Positions 1 through 8,585 of a stretch of 64,000 nt of DNA are shown piece by piece. Both the position numbers and the translations under genes were made by a program. Positions within the stretch are counted from its first letter, which is position 1. Every line of letters begins with the position of its first letter. The notes beneath the pieces are model-generated. The model was not told the DNA's origin. It saw only the letters and a program-made list of their open reading frames with translations, and ran no database searches. Source of the stretch: Pseudomonas sp. ANT_H12B (GTDB lineage Bacteria > Pseudomonadota > Gammaproteobacteria > Pseudomonadales > Pseudomonadaceae); NCBI RefSeq assembly GCF_008369325.1, contig NZ_VOBI01000016.1:95901-159900 (forward strand). The letters run 5' to 3'.

Positions 1-1802
1 ACCGCGCCGCTCTGCTGTGCAGTGACATCGGCGATGCGCACGGCGGTGTCGGAAATCGTCTGGATCGCCCCGACGATTTTATCCAGCGCACCGTCGGCAG
101 CCTGGGCCTGATTGGCGGTCGCTTCGGCGTGTTCGACCTGAGCGCGCATACCTTCCACCGATTGCCGCGCGGCGGTTTGCAGGCCGGCGATCAGGGTCTG
201 GATCTCGGCTGTAGCGCCGGCGGTACGTTGCGCCAGAGAGCGAACCTCTTCAGCCACCACCGCAAACCCTCGACCCATTTCCCCGGCACGAGCCGCTTCG
301 ATGGCGGCGTTCAGGGCCAGGAGGTTGGTCTGGTCAGCAATCGAGCGGATCACCGTCAGCACGCCGCCGATGGTCGCTGACTCTTCAGCCAGGTGTTCGA
401 TCATTTGCGCATTGCCTTGCACTTCACCCACCAGCGCATGCAGACCGGTGAGGCTCAGGCCGATGACTTTCTGCCCATGCTCCACCGCCAGCCCGGCATG
501 GCGGCTGGCATCGGCGGCCTGACTGGCATCCCCAGCGACTTGCTGGATGGTCGCTTCGAGTTCGCCGAGGGAATCGCGGATCAGTGCCGTGTCGCCGGCC
601 TGATGTTCGGCGCCGCTGTGCAAGTCATTGCTCAATTCAGCCAGCGTCCGGCTGCTGCCGGCGACCTGCTCGGCGTTGAGGCGAATGGTCCCCACCAGGT
701 CCACCAGATAGGCACGCAAGCGATTGAGCGAGGCTTGAATGTCATGCAACTCGCGATTAGTCGCACCCAATTCAATGTCATGGCTGAAGTCGCCTTCGGC
801 CCAGGTCGAGAGCGCCGGCGCCAGGTTGGTCAGCGTACGGGCCAGGCGTCGTTGCAGGGTGTCGATGAGCAATGCGATCAGCAGGATCAGGCCGATCATC
901 ACCCCTTGAATCAGCCGCACTTCACTCTGGATCTGCCCGTGCTGCGCGCGAACCTCCGGTTCCAGCGTGGCAATGGCTTGCTGCACGGCGGTGATTTTCA
1001 GGTGAGTGGCGGCGCTGAGGTCGGCGCGTTTTTGAATCTGCTCCCGAGTGCGCACCAGTTCCGCCGGGTAGCGAGTGAGGAGGCTGTTGAGTTCACGCTT
1101 GAGGCCGACGCCAGCATCTTCGGCGACGGCTTTTTCGGTGTTCTCCAGCCCCATCATTGCCGCGAAATCATCCGTGCTCGATTCATTGCTGGTGGTCACG
1201 CCCAGCAGCGGCAAGGCGTTCAGTTGTTCAGCTTGAGTGCGGATGTTGGTGACTTCACGCTCGACATCGGCAGCCAGTTCACTGCGACCGCTGCTGACCA
1301 ATTTGTCCCGGGCCAGAGAGAGTTTGCCCAGGTGTTGAGAGGCCGCGAGCAATGGCGCCAGATACGCCGCGTTGCCACTGGCGTATTGGCTGAGCTGATC
1401 GAGACTCGCACCGAGTTCCCGTTCGGCTTGAAGCAGCAATGCCTGCGGGTCGCCAGCGAGTTTTCCGGCCGCCAACAGGTCGGATCTGCTGAACTCTTCC
1501 AGGTTTGTCAGGCTCGGCTGCAAGGTTTGCGCTAACGCCGGTGGCAGCTCGCCGAGTTCCTTTTGCAGGCTGTCGATGGCCTGGCGGGCGCTACTCAGGC
1601 GCAGGGCATCGCCGCTGACGAGGTAGTCCTCGATGTTGCGTGCGACTTCATTTTGAAATTGCTGGGACAGACCCAGGTAACGCTCCATCAACAGATAAGG
1701 GCGCTCCAGGGCCTTTTGTGACCACCAAAGTGTGGCGCCAAGGGCCACGCACACGGCGACTAAAAGGAGGGTGTTGAGATTGGTCAGCAGCTTCAGACGC
1801 AT
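1..1802 (-). CDS. ctpL: Methyl-accepting chemotaxis protein, CtpL-like (3' end beyond window)
   Basis: Membrane chemoreceptor that relays ligand binding to CheA/CheW. About 600 codons are visible; the C-terminus lies beyond the left edge. TM1 is at about residues 12-30 and TM2 at about 300-320. They enclose a roughly 270-residue, mostly helical periplasmic domain with no Cache motif. A HAMP-like linker and the signalling hairpin (ADQTNLLALNAAIEAARAGE, about 490-510) follow. The start is the ATG whose product begins MRLKLLTNLNTLLLVA. The ctpL assignment (phosphate chemoreceptor of P. aeruginosa) rests on the helical sensor domain and on its position beside gcbA; the ligand is inferred. It lies 52 bp after gcbA on the same strand, so co-transcription is possible. 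Confidence 0.88.
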   Translation of the reverse strand, partial: MRLKLLTNLNTLLLVAVCVALGATLWWSQKALERPYLLMERYLGLSQQFQNEVARNIEDYLVSGDALRLSSARQAIDSLQKELGELPPALAQTLQPSLTNLEEFSRSDLLAAGKLAGDPQALLLQAERELGASLDQLSQYASGNAAYLAPLLAASQHLGKLSLARDKLVSSGRSELAADVEREVTNIRTQAEQLNALPLLGVTTSNESSTDDFAAMMGLENTEKAVAEDAGVGLKRELNSLLTRYPAELVRTREQIQKRADLSAATHLKITAVQQAIATLEPEVRAQHGQIQSEVRLIQGVMIGLILLIALLIDTLQRRLARTLTNLAPALSTWAEGDFSHDIELGATNRELHDIQASLNRLRAYLVDLVGTIRLNAEQVAGSSRTLAELSNDLHSGAEHQAGDTALIRDSLGELEATIQQVAGDASQAADASRHAGLAVEHGQKVIGLSLTGLHALVGEVQGNAQMIEHLAEESATIGGVLTVIRSIADQTNLLALNAAIEAARAGEMGRGFAVVAEEVRSLAQRTAGATAEIQTLIAGLQTAARQSVEGMRAQVEHAEATANQAQAADGALDKIVGAIQTISDTAVRIADVTAQQSGA

Positions 1803-1854
1803 CGGGGGCCTACCAACGGCAGAATGGTAAGCGCCTGAAGTTATTGCGTTTCTG

Positions 1855-3525
1855 TTACAGGGTTATGACTGAATGGGTCCATTCAGATGAAAAGGTGGCA
1901 CTTTGCTTTGATGTCTGCGCGGCCTGCACGCGATTGCGTCCGGCATGCTTGGCGCGGTACAGCGCCTCGTCCGCCTGGCTGGCCATCATCAGGCTGTCAG
2001 AGTGTTCACACAGCTCGACCACGCCGGCGCTGAAGGTGCACCAAAGATCCTGCGGCTGAGCCGGATAATGAATTTCGGCAAAGCGCTGACGGATCTCATC
2101 AAGCACTTTATGGGCGGATTCGAGATTGGTGTCCGGCATGACGATGGCGAACTCTTCGCCGCCATACCGACCGATAAAGTCGGTCTTGCGCAACCGTTGC
2201 TTGAGAAACAGCGCCAGGCTCTTGATCACTCGGTCGCCCATGGGGTGGCCGTGGCTGTCGTTGACCCGTTTGAAGTGGTCAATGTCGAGCATCGCGAAAC
2301 TCAGCGGCTTGTTTTCCCGGCGAGCGCGGAAGCTGCAGTCTTCGAGCAATTGCAGTATGTGCGTGTGGTTGTACAGCCCGGTGAGGCTGTCGCGGACCAT
2401 CCGCGCTTTGAGATTGCGTGCCCGTGCCGCGCGGTTGCGCACGGTGGTGATCAAATGTCGCGGCTTGATCGGTTTGGTCAGGAAGTCGTCGCCGCCCTCG
2501 CTCATGGCGTCGAGCTGCTTGTCCAGATCGTCTTCGGCCGACAGGTAAATGATCGGCACGCTCACATAACGATCGTTATGGCGGATCACTTTGGCCAGCT
2601 CAGTACCGGTGCAAGCCGGCATGTACATGTCGAGGATGATCAGGTCCGGTTGGAAATCCGCCAGCTCGGCCATCGCCTGGATCGGCTCGATCAAGGTCCG
2701 CGTGACGATCCCCGCACTGTTAAGCAGGCGCTCGGTGTGCAAGGCCTGGGCTCGGGAGTCGTCGATGATCAGCACTTTATAGGGTTCGTACTGGGCGACG
2801 CAGGTCAGGACTTCGATCTTCTCCAGCAGGCTCGACGCTTCGAGGGTGCCAGTGAGGAATTCCTGGCCGCCAGCACGCACCGCGGCGAGACGAGTCGGTG
2901 TGTCGGTTTCGTGCAGGCTGAAAAATAACAGTGGCAATTGGTGATCAAGGCCTTCCTGGGCTTCGGCGGCCAGTTTCAGGCCGATGCCGGCGCCACTGAA
3001 GTCCACGTCCATGACGATCGCCGCGGGCAGGCGCTCGACCATCGAAGAGCGAAACGCCGCAACGCTGTCGAGGGCTTGCGCGCTGAGCCCGAAGAATTCC
3101 AGCTGCTTGGCCAGGCGCTCGGCACGGTCGTAATCTTGCAGCATCACGTAAATTGGCTTGCGCAACGGCGGCAGGAAGGTTTGTTCGAGCTGATCGCCAT
3201 GACGCAGGCCAGTGCGCGACAAGCGCTGCATCAAACGATTGAGGTCAGTGATCAGTCCGCTGCTCAGGCGTCCGCGATTGGCGTCGACCGCCTCCAGCGA
3301 CTGGCCGATGTGGCGCGCCAGTTGGGTATGTTCCGGTTGTTCGAAACGCTCGGCGAAACGCAGCAAACGCAGGTTGGCCTCGCTCAATTCCGATAAGTCG
3401 CTGGTGGACCACTCGCTGCATTGAAGGCGTTGCCATATCTCAAGAATTTGACGTGCCTGATGAATTACCCGCTGGGCAAAGTGGTGCTTGAGGCGCTCAC
3501 GGCTGGGGTCTTCTGGCTCGGTCAT
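1855..3525 (-). CDS. gcbA: Diguanylate cyclase with two receiver domains, GcbA-type
   Basis: Makes c-di-GMP; GcbA (AdcA) promotes surface attachment in P. fluorescens and P. aeruginosa. The 556-residue protein has a helical N-terminal part (about 1-120), a degenerate receiver-like domain (about 125-240), and a canonical receiver domain (about 249-365, IIDDS acidic pair, phospho-acceptor Asp near 298 in LDMYMP, Lys in TKPIK). The GGDEF domain has an intact GGEEF active site near 453. An RxxD inhibitory I-site (RKTD) sits exactly five residues before it, so product feedback is expected. Start ATG follows a gap from the divergent DUF2333 gene. Order ctpL-gcbA-DUF2333-NUDIX-SUI1-speA matches PA4844-PA4839. 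Confidence 0.9.
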   Translation of the reverse strand: MTEPEDPSRERLKHHFAQRVIHQARQILEIWQRLQCSEWSTSDLSELSEANLRLLRFAERFEQPEHTQLARHIGQSLEAVDANRGRLSSGLITDLNRLMQRLSRTGLRHGDQLEQTFLPPLRKPIYVMLQDYDRAERLAKQLEFFGLSAQALDSVAAFRSSMVERLPAAIVMDVDFSGAGIGLKLAAEAQEGLDHQLPLLFFSLHETDTPTRLAAVRAGGQEFLTGTLEASSLLEKIEVLTCVAQYEPYKVLIIDDSRAQALHTERLLNSAGIVTRTLIEPIQAMAELADFQPDLIILDMYMPACTGTELAKVIRHNDRYVSVPIIYLSAEDDLDKQLDAMSEGGDDFLTKPIKPRHLITTVRNRAARARNLKARMVRDSLTGLYNHTHILQLLEDCSFRARRENKPLSFAMLDIDHFKRVNDSHGHPMGDRVIKSLALFLKQRLRKTDFIGRYGGEEFAIVMPDTNLESAHKVLDEIRQRFAEIHYPAQPQDLWCTFSAGVVELCEHSDSLMMASQADEALYRAKHAGRNRVQAAQTSKQSATFSSEWTHSVITL

Positions 3526-4027
3526 ATCCTGACTACTAGGTAGGGTGCATGCTGAGGTCGACTGGTGGCTCTATGCTAGCACCTCTTTCCATTTGGATGA
3601 GTGTCGCATGTCAATAATCTACAAAGCGACTTCATTCAGTTTCTGACCGGTCGGTCTGAATTGGGTCGTCTGTAATCTGAAGATGCCTGTAGATCGGGTG
3701 TTACAGGGCTTTTCCTGTCGATGTTTACGAAATTTCCTTACCTACGACGGGCGCCGACTGTCAGGGGTTTCTGATTTTTCGACGACACGATTCCAGCGGG
3801 ATTTACGGCTGATAGGGTCAGGGATTCCCTTAGTCGCCCTGCGCAAATAATGACCCAGTGTTTCAAAGAGCAACCCTGCGATAAGCAGCGCCTCAATCAC
3901 AACAGCACGGCCCGCATGTTCGGGCGGTAATTTTCGGCATAAGCCCAACGGCGGGTGCCTGCCTAAGGCACGTTGTTGTATGGTTGTGGTCGAACCGATG
4001 AACTCAAGTGATTGAAAGGATATCGCC
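3526..4027. other. Divergent intergenic region gcbA / DUF2333, no gene seen
   Basis: 502 bp between two divergently transcribed genes. It is less GC-rich than its surroundings near 3590-3750. I see no ORF with a ribosome site and protein-like composition, no RNA gene and no REP palindrome. It presumably carries both promoters. Its length is unusual for this gene-dense region. Confidence 0.6.
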
Positions 4028-5095
4028 ATGCTGGACTGGAAGAACCGCGCGGGCAGCGCGCCTGAACGTGCCGCCGAACCGAAATCGGCCACCCGCAGTT
4101 ACTTTGGCGGCCTGTTGTTCAGCCGGGCGCTGGCCACTCTGATTGGTCTTTACCTGCTGGTTGCGATTGCACTGGGCTGGTATTGGAGCCAGGAGCCTGC
4201 TTTGTTTGCGGTTCAGCAAAACGCTCAGGTGGCGGCCGAGAAAGAAGGCAAGCAAATGGTCATCGGCTACACCACGGTGGAAACCCTCAAGACCGTCGCC
4301 GGTACTTTGCTGGCCAAACCGGGTGGTTATATTTCCAACGACCGGTTCCCGCCGGGCCTGTGGATGGACAACACGCCGAGCTGGGAATATGGCGTGCTGG
4401 TTCAGGTTCGCGATTTGAGCCGCGCCTTACGTAAAGACTTCGCCCGTTCCCAGTCGCAGTCCACTGAAGACGCCGACCTGGCGAAGGCCGAGCCGCGTTT
4501 CAACTTCGACAATAAAAGCTGGGTGCTGCCGTCCAGCGAGTCCGAATATCAGGAAGGCATCAATTCCCTGAGTCGCTATCAGACACGCCTGTCCGATCCT
4601 AACCAGAAGAGCGCGCTGTTCTATGCCCGCGCCGACAACCTCAACAACTGGCTGGGTGACGTCGGGACTCGTCTGGGTTCGTTGTCGCAACGACTGTCGG
4701 CCAGTGTTGGCCGGGTCAAGCTCAACACTGCATTGAAAACCGAAGTCGTGGCCCCGGGTCAGGTGCCGCAGGTTGACGAAGAAATCGTCGAAACCCCATG
4801 GATGCAGATCGACAACGTGTTCTACGAGGCTCGCGGCCAGGCCTGGGCCTTGTCCCATCTGCTGCGCGCCATCGAAGTCGACTTCGCCGATGTGCTGGCC
4901 AAGAAGAACGCTACGGTCAGCGTGCGTCAGATCATTCGTGAACTGGAGGCGTCGCAAGAACCGGTGTGGAGCCCGATGATCCTCAACGGCAGCGGCTTCG
5001 GGGTGCTGGCCAACCACTCGCTGGTCATGGCCAACTACATCTCTCGGGCCAACGCCGCAGTGATCGATCTGCGTCAATTGCTCAATCAGGGCTGA
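4028..5095 (+). CDS. DUF2333 family inner-membrane protein
   Basis: Conserved Pseudomonas protein of unknown function, 355 residues, matching the position of PA4842/PA4841 in P. aeruginosa. After a short charged cytoplasmic N-terminus there is one membrane segment (about residues 33-54: SRALATLIGLYLLVAIALGW). The rest is a long soluble domain, probably periplasmic, rich in helices and with no enzyme motif I recognise. The start ATG is preceded by GAAAGGA at a good distance. The NUDIX gene starts 3 bp after the stop, so the two are very probably one operon. Function cannot be inferred from sequence alone. Confidence 0.85.
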   Translation: MLDWKNRAGSAPERAAEPKSATRSYFGGLLFSRALATLIGLYLLVAIALGWYWSQEPALFAVQQNAQVAAEKEGKQMVIGYTTVETLKTVAGTLLAKPGGYISNDRFPPGLWMDNTPSWEYGVLVQVRDLSRALRKDFARSQSQSTEDADLAKAEPRFNFDNKSWVLPSSESEYQEGINSLSRYQTRLSDPNQKSALFYARADNLNNWLGDVGTRLGSLSQRLSASVGRVKLNTALKTEVVAPGQVPQVDEEIVETPWMQIDNVFYEARGQAWALSHLLRAIEVDFADVLAKKNATVSVRQIIRELEASQEPVWSPMILNGSGFGVLANHSLVMANYISRANAAVIDLRQLLNQG

Positions 5096-5098
5096 GTC

Positions 5099-5656
5099 AT
5101 GGTTGATAACGCCAGAGAGGTCGCCCACCGCGCGGCCTCGGATGCCGAACAGATCGCCTGGGTCGACGAGCAGGACAACCTGCTCGGCGCCCTGGTCCGC
5201 TGCGACCTGCGTGAACGCGGACTGATCGGGCGCGGCACTTACATCATGCTGTTCAATTCGGCCGGCGAGCTTTGCGTGCATCGGCGCACCCTGAGCAAAG
5301 CCATTTATCCAGGTTTCTGGGACGTGGCGGCAGGAGGCATGGTGCTCGCCAGCGAAACTTACGCCGAGTCGGCTGCCCGTGAGCTGGAAGAAGAATTGGG
5401 CGTGAGCGGCGTGGAACTGACCGCCCATGATCATTTCTTCTTTGAAGACACTGGCAATCGGCTCTGGTGTTCGGCGTTTTCGGCGGTGTGGGATGGTCCG
5501 TTGATCCTGCAACCCGAAGAAGTCCTTGAAGCGCGCTTTATCCCCGTTGATCAGGTGCTGCTGGAAATTCAGCAAAAGCCTTATTGCCCGGACTCTCTGG
5601 CGGCGCTGAAGCGCTATCTTCGCGCGCGTGGGGAAGACGTCGCAAAAGAGGCATAA
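5099..5656 (+). CDS. NUDIX hydrolase (YfcD-like)
   Basis: 185 residues. A complete Nudix box lies at about residues 78-101: G-x5-E-x7-RELEEELG, with the metal-binding glutamates in REL-EE-EL. NUDIX enzymes cleave nucleoside diphosphates linked to another moiety; this subfamily (E. coli YfcD, also related to IPP isomerase-like folds) has no firmly known substrate. The N-terminal part (WVDEQDNLLGALVR...) and the IYPGFWDVAAGG entry to the box are typical of the family. The ATG starts 3 bp after the DUF2333 stop, indicating translational linkage. Confidence 0.9.
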   Translation: MVDNAREVAHRAASDAEQIAWVDEQDNLLGALVRCDLRERGLIGRGTYIMLFNSAGELCVHRRTLSKAIYPGFWDVAAGGMVLASETYAESAARELEEELGVSGVELTAHDHFFFEDTGNRLWCSAFSAVWDGPLILQPEEVLEARFIPVDQVLLEIQQKPYCPDSLAALKRYLRARGEDVAKEA

Positions 5657-5848
5657 ATTGGCGCCGATTGGCTCTTAGCAAGTCGGCTTTTTGCCGTTAC
5701 ACTGCGCGACCTTTTCAAGCTGGACCGACGCTCTCTATTTGTAGGGCATCGGTCCAGTAGCGCTGCCCCTGCCTGAGTGGGGCTTCGCGGTCGATGGCTC
5801 CCCCCCAGGTTGCCGCGACCAGTCTTTGTCCTCCCAAGAGGATTGCCG

Positions 5849-6220
5849 GTGGCCAAAAAAGCCGCATCCTTCGCCGCCCTTGGTGGCCTGGTATTTTCCA
5901 CCGACGCAGGTCGTCATTGCCCGGATTGCAGTAAACCGGTGGATGCCTGCATCTGCAAACAGACCGTTATCCCGGCCGGCGACGGCATCGCTCGCGTGCG
6001 TCGCGAAAGCAAGGGCCGTGGCGGCAAGACGGTGACCACCATCATCGGCGTGCCGTTGGCCGAAGACGCACTCAAGGACCTGGCGACGACGTTGAAGAAA
6101 CGTTGCGGAACCGGCGGGGCGTTGAAGGACGGAATCATCGAAATCCAGGGCGATCATGTCGAGCTACTCTTGGCCGAGCTGATCAAACACGGTTTCAAAG
6201 CGAAGAAGTCCGGCGGCTAG
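5849..6220 (+). CDS. yciH: SUI1/YciH family translation factor-like protein
   Basis: 123 residues related to eukaryotic eIF1 and E. coli YciH, which bind the ribosome and influence start-codon choice. I place the start at a GTG (MAKKAASFAALGGLVF...) with AAGAGGA 6 bp upstream; an upstream in-frame ATG at 5777 has no ribosome site and gives an un-protein-like N-terminus. The N-terminal region has a CPDC...CIC cysteine cluster (about residues 29-40) that may bind a metal. The SUI1 core follows (RRESKGRGGKTVTTIIG, then GTGGALKDGIIEIQGDH). It lies between the NUDIX gene and speA, as in P. aeruginosa (PA4840). Confidence 0.9.
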   Translation: MAKKAASFAALGGLVFSTDAGRHCPDCSKPVDACICKQTVIPAGDGIARVRRESKGRGGKTVTTIIGVPLAEDALKDLATTLKKRCGTGGALKDGIIEIQGDHVELLLAELIKHGFKAKKSGG

Positions 6221-6224
6221 CAGT

Positions 6225-6302
6225 CTCTGTGAAAACCACCCTCGGCTTGATCCAGTCCCGATTCGCTTCAGGTCTGGCGTCGTCAACATGGTTTTCACAG
6301 AG
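6225..6302. repeat. 14-bp perfect inverted repeat between yciH and speA
   Basis: CTCTGTGAAAACCA at 6225-6238 is repeated exactly in inverse at 6289-6302 (TGGTTTTCACAGAG), with a 50-nt loop. It begins 4 bp after the yciH stop. There is no T-run after the second arm, so it is not a standard intrinsic terminator. It could be an RNA hairpin in the 3' UTR of yciH or the leader of speA. Confidence 0.75.
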
Positions 6303-6438
6303 CCTGTTCTGACCGGTTTCTAAACTCACCGCGGTCAGCGAGGTCTATCCCCTCGTTGACGAACCGTCATTTACATTCTTTAGACTGCGCCGGCCTGAAC
6401 CCAGGCGACGCTCTATGACTTCTTTATAGGGGACTTCA

Positions 6439-8352
6439 ATGTCCGTACGACGCACACGCAAAGACGATGGCAGCCAATGGACAGTTGCGGACAGCCGCAG
6501 TGTTTACGGGATTCGCCATTGGGGGGCCGGGTATTTCGCGATCAACGACGCCGGTCGCGTCGAAGTTCGTCCGAACGGTCCGACCAGTTCGCCTATCGAC
6601 CTGTTCGAGCAAGTCGACCAGCTGCGTCAAAGCGGCCTGTCCTTGCCATTGCTGGTGCGTTTCCCGGATATTTTGCAAGACCGCGTGCGTCAGCTGACCG
6701 GTGCGTTCGATGCCAACATCGAGCGTCTGGAATACCAGAGCAAGTACACCGCGCTGTACCCGATCAAGGTGAACCAGCAAGAAGCGGTGATCGAGAACAT
6801 CATCGCCACCCAGGACGTGTCCATCGGCCTGGAAGCCGGCTCCAAGCCTGAGCTGCTGGCCGTACTGGCCCTGGCGCCGAAGGGCGGCACCATCGTTTGC
6901 AACGGTTACAAGGACCGCGAGTTCATCCGCCTGGCGCTGATGGGCCAGAAACTCGGCCACAACGTGTTCATCGTGATCGAGAAAGAGTCCGAAGTTGAGT
7001 TGGTGATCGAAGAAGCGGCCTCGCTGAAGGTCAAGCCTCAGGTTGGCCTGCGCGTGCGCCTGTCGTCCCTGGCCTCGTCCAAGTGGGCGGACACCGGCGG
7101 CGAGAAATCCAAGTTCGGCCTGTCGGCAGCGCAATTGCTGTCGGTGGTCGAGCGTTTTCGCGCCGCTGGCCTGGATCAGGGCATTCGCCTGCTGCACTTC
7201 CACATGGGCTCGCAGATCGCCAACCTGGCGGACTACCAGCACGGCTTCAAAGAAGCGATTCGTTACTACGGCGAACTGCGCAACCTCGGCCTGCCGGTGG
7301 ACCACATCGACGTCGGCGGCGGTCTGGGCGTGGACTACGACGGTACGCACTCGCGCAACGCCAGTTCGATCAACTACGACATGGACGATTACGCCGGTGT
7401 CGTGGTCGGGATGCTCAAGGAATTCTGCGATGCGCAGAGCCTGCCGCACCCGAACATCTTCTCCGAGAGCGGCCGTTCCCTGACCGCCCACCACGCCATG
7501 CTGGTGGTGCAAGTGACCGACGTCGAGAAGCATAACGACGACGTGCCGAAGATCGAGAACAAGGAAGAGCTGCCGGAAACCGTGCAGTGGCTGGTTGACC
7601 TGCTGGGCCCGACCGACATCGAGATGGTCACCGAGACCTACTGGCGCGCCACTCACTACATGAGCGACATCGCGACACAGTACGCCGATGGCAAGCTGAC
7701 CTTGGCTGAGAAAGCCCTGGCCGAGCAGTGTTATTTCGCGGTGTGCCGTCGCCTGCACAACTCGTTGAAGGCCCGTCAGCGTTCGCACCGTCAGGTGCTC
7801 GACGAACTCAACGACAAGCTGGCCGACAAGTACATCTGCAACTTCTCGGTATTCCAGAGCCTGCCGGACACCTGGGCCATCGGCCAGGTGCTGCCGATCC
7901 TGCCGCTGCACCGTCTCGACGAAGAGCCGCTGCGCCGTGCCGTGCTGCAAGACCTGACCTGCGACTCCGACGGCAAGATCAAGCAATACGTCGACGAGCA
8001 GAGCATCGAAACCAGCCTGCCGGTTCACGGTTTGAACGACGGTGAAGACTACCTGCTGGGGATCTTCCTGGTCGGCGCCTACCAGGAAATTCTCGGCGAC
8101 ATGCACAACCTGTTTGGTGACACCGACTCGGTGAACATCTATCAGAATGCCGACGGCAGCGTGTATCACGCGGGTATCGAAACCCACGACACCATTGAAG
8201 ACATGCTGCGTTACGTGCACTTGTCGCCGGAAGAGCTGATGACCCACTACCGCGACAAGTGTGCCAGTGCCCGCATCACCGCCGCCGAGCGCACTCAGTT
8301 CCTCGATGCTCTGCGTCTGGGTCTGACTCGCTCGTCTTACCTGTCCTCTTGA
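6439..8352 (+). CDS. speA: Biosynthetic arginine decarboxylase
   Basis: PLP enzyme that converts arginine to agmatine, the first step of putrescine synthesis. The 637 residues are the usual length for SpeA. It has the alanine-racemase-like barrel with the PLP lysine near residue 111 (YPIKVNQQ), the HMGSQI motif (about 255), a glycine loop IDVGGGLGVDYDG (about 293) and the C-terminal active-site region around CDSDGKI. The ATG follows GGGGAC. No terminator is clear after it. Synteny agrees with PA4839. Agmatine and polyamines link to biofilm control, which may be why it lies near gcbA, but that is inference. Confidence 0.96.
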   Translation: MSVRRTRKDDGSQWTVADSRSVYGIRHWGAGYFAINDAGRVEVRPNGPTSSPIDLFEQVDQLRQSGLSLPLLVRFPDILQDRVRQLTGAFDANIERLEYQSKYTALYPIKVNQQEAVIENIIATQDVSIGLEAGSKPELLAVLALAPKGGTIVCNGYKDREFIRLALMGQKLGHNVFIVIEKESEVELVIEEAASLKVKPQVGLRVRLSSLASSKWADTGGEKSKFGLSAAQLLSVVERFRAAGLDQGIRLLHFHMGSQIANLADYQHGFKEAIRYYGELRNLGLPVDHIDVGGGLGVDYDGTHSRNASSINYDMDDYAGVVVGMLKEFCDAQSLPHPNIFSESGRSLTAHHAMLVVQVTDVEKHNDDVPKIENKEELPETVQWLVDLLGPTDIEMVTETYWRATHYMSDIATQYADGKLTLAEKALAEQCYFAVCRRLHNSLKARQRSHRQVLDELNDKLADKYICNFSVFQSLPDTWAIGQVLPILPLHRLDEEPLRRAVLQDLTCDSDGKIKQYVDEQSIETSLPVHGLNDGEDYLLGIFLVGAYQEILGDMHNLFGDTDSVNIYQNADGSVYHAGIETHDTIEDMLRYVHLSPEELMTHYRDKCASARITAAERTQFLDALRLGLTRSSYLSS

Positions 8353-8585
8353 GATAAGTCGTCGCTCTCATCAGGTTGTCTGAAAATGCTCCGCGCGCTG
8401 CGGAAATTTCCGATGACCTGGTGCGGCGATTCCCTTTTTTCAAGCGAAACACCCCACGCTCCCGGCTATTAAAGCCATATGGTCTTCTTTTCGCGTAGGC
8501 CATTTCCTAAGTTGTACTTCGGCACTCTACTCGGCCATGTCTCTCGGCGAGAATCCCCGGCCGCCCCTCTTGTAGAGAATCGCCG

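Noticed and set aside
393..1535. Long open frame (380 codons) on the + strand
   Set aside because: It is antisense to the chemoreceptor gene, which has clear TM and signalling motifs on the minus strand; the + product is low-complexity, Gln/Ala-rich and lacks a ribosome site.
3742..4092. 116-codon ORF on the minus strand upstream of the DUF2333 gene
   Set aside because: Overlaps the start of a well-supported gene on the other strand and has no ribosome site or domain.
6436..8247. 603-codon open frame opposite speA
   Set aside because: Mirror frame of a highly conserved GC-rich gene; no domain and His/Val/Gln-rich composition typical of antisense frames.
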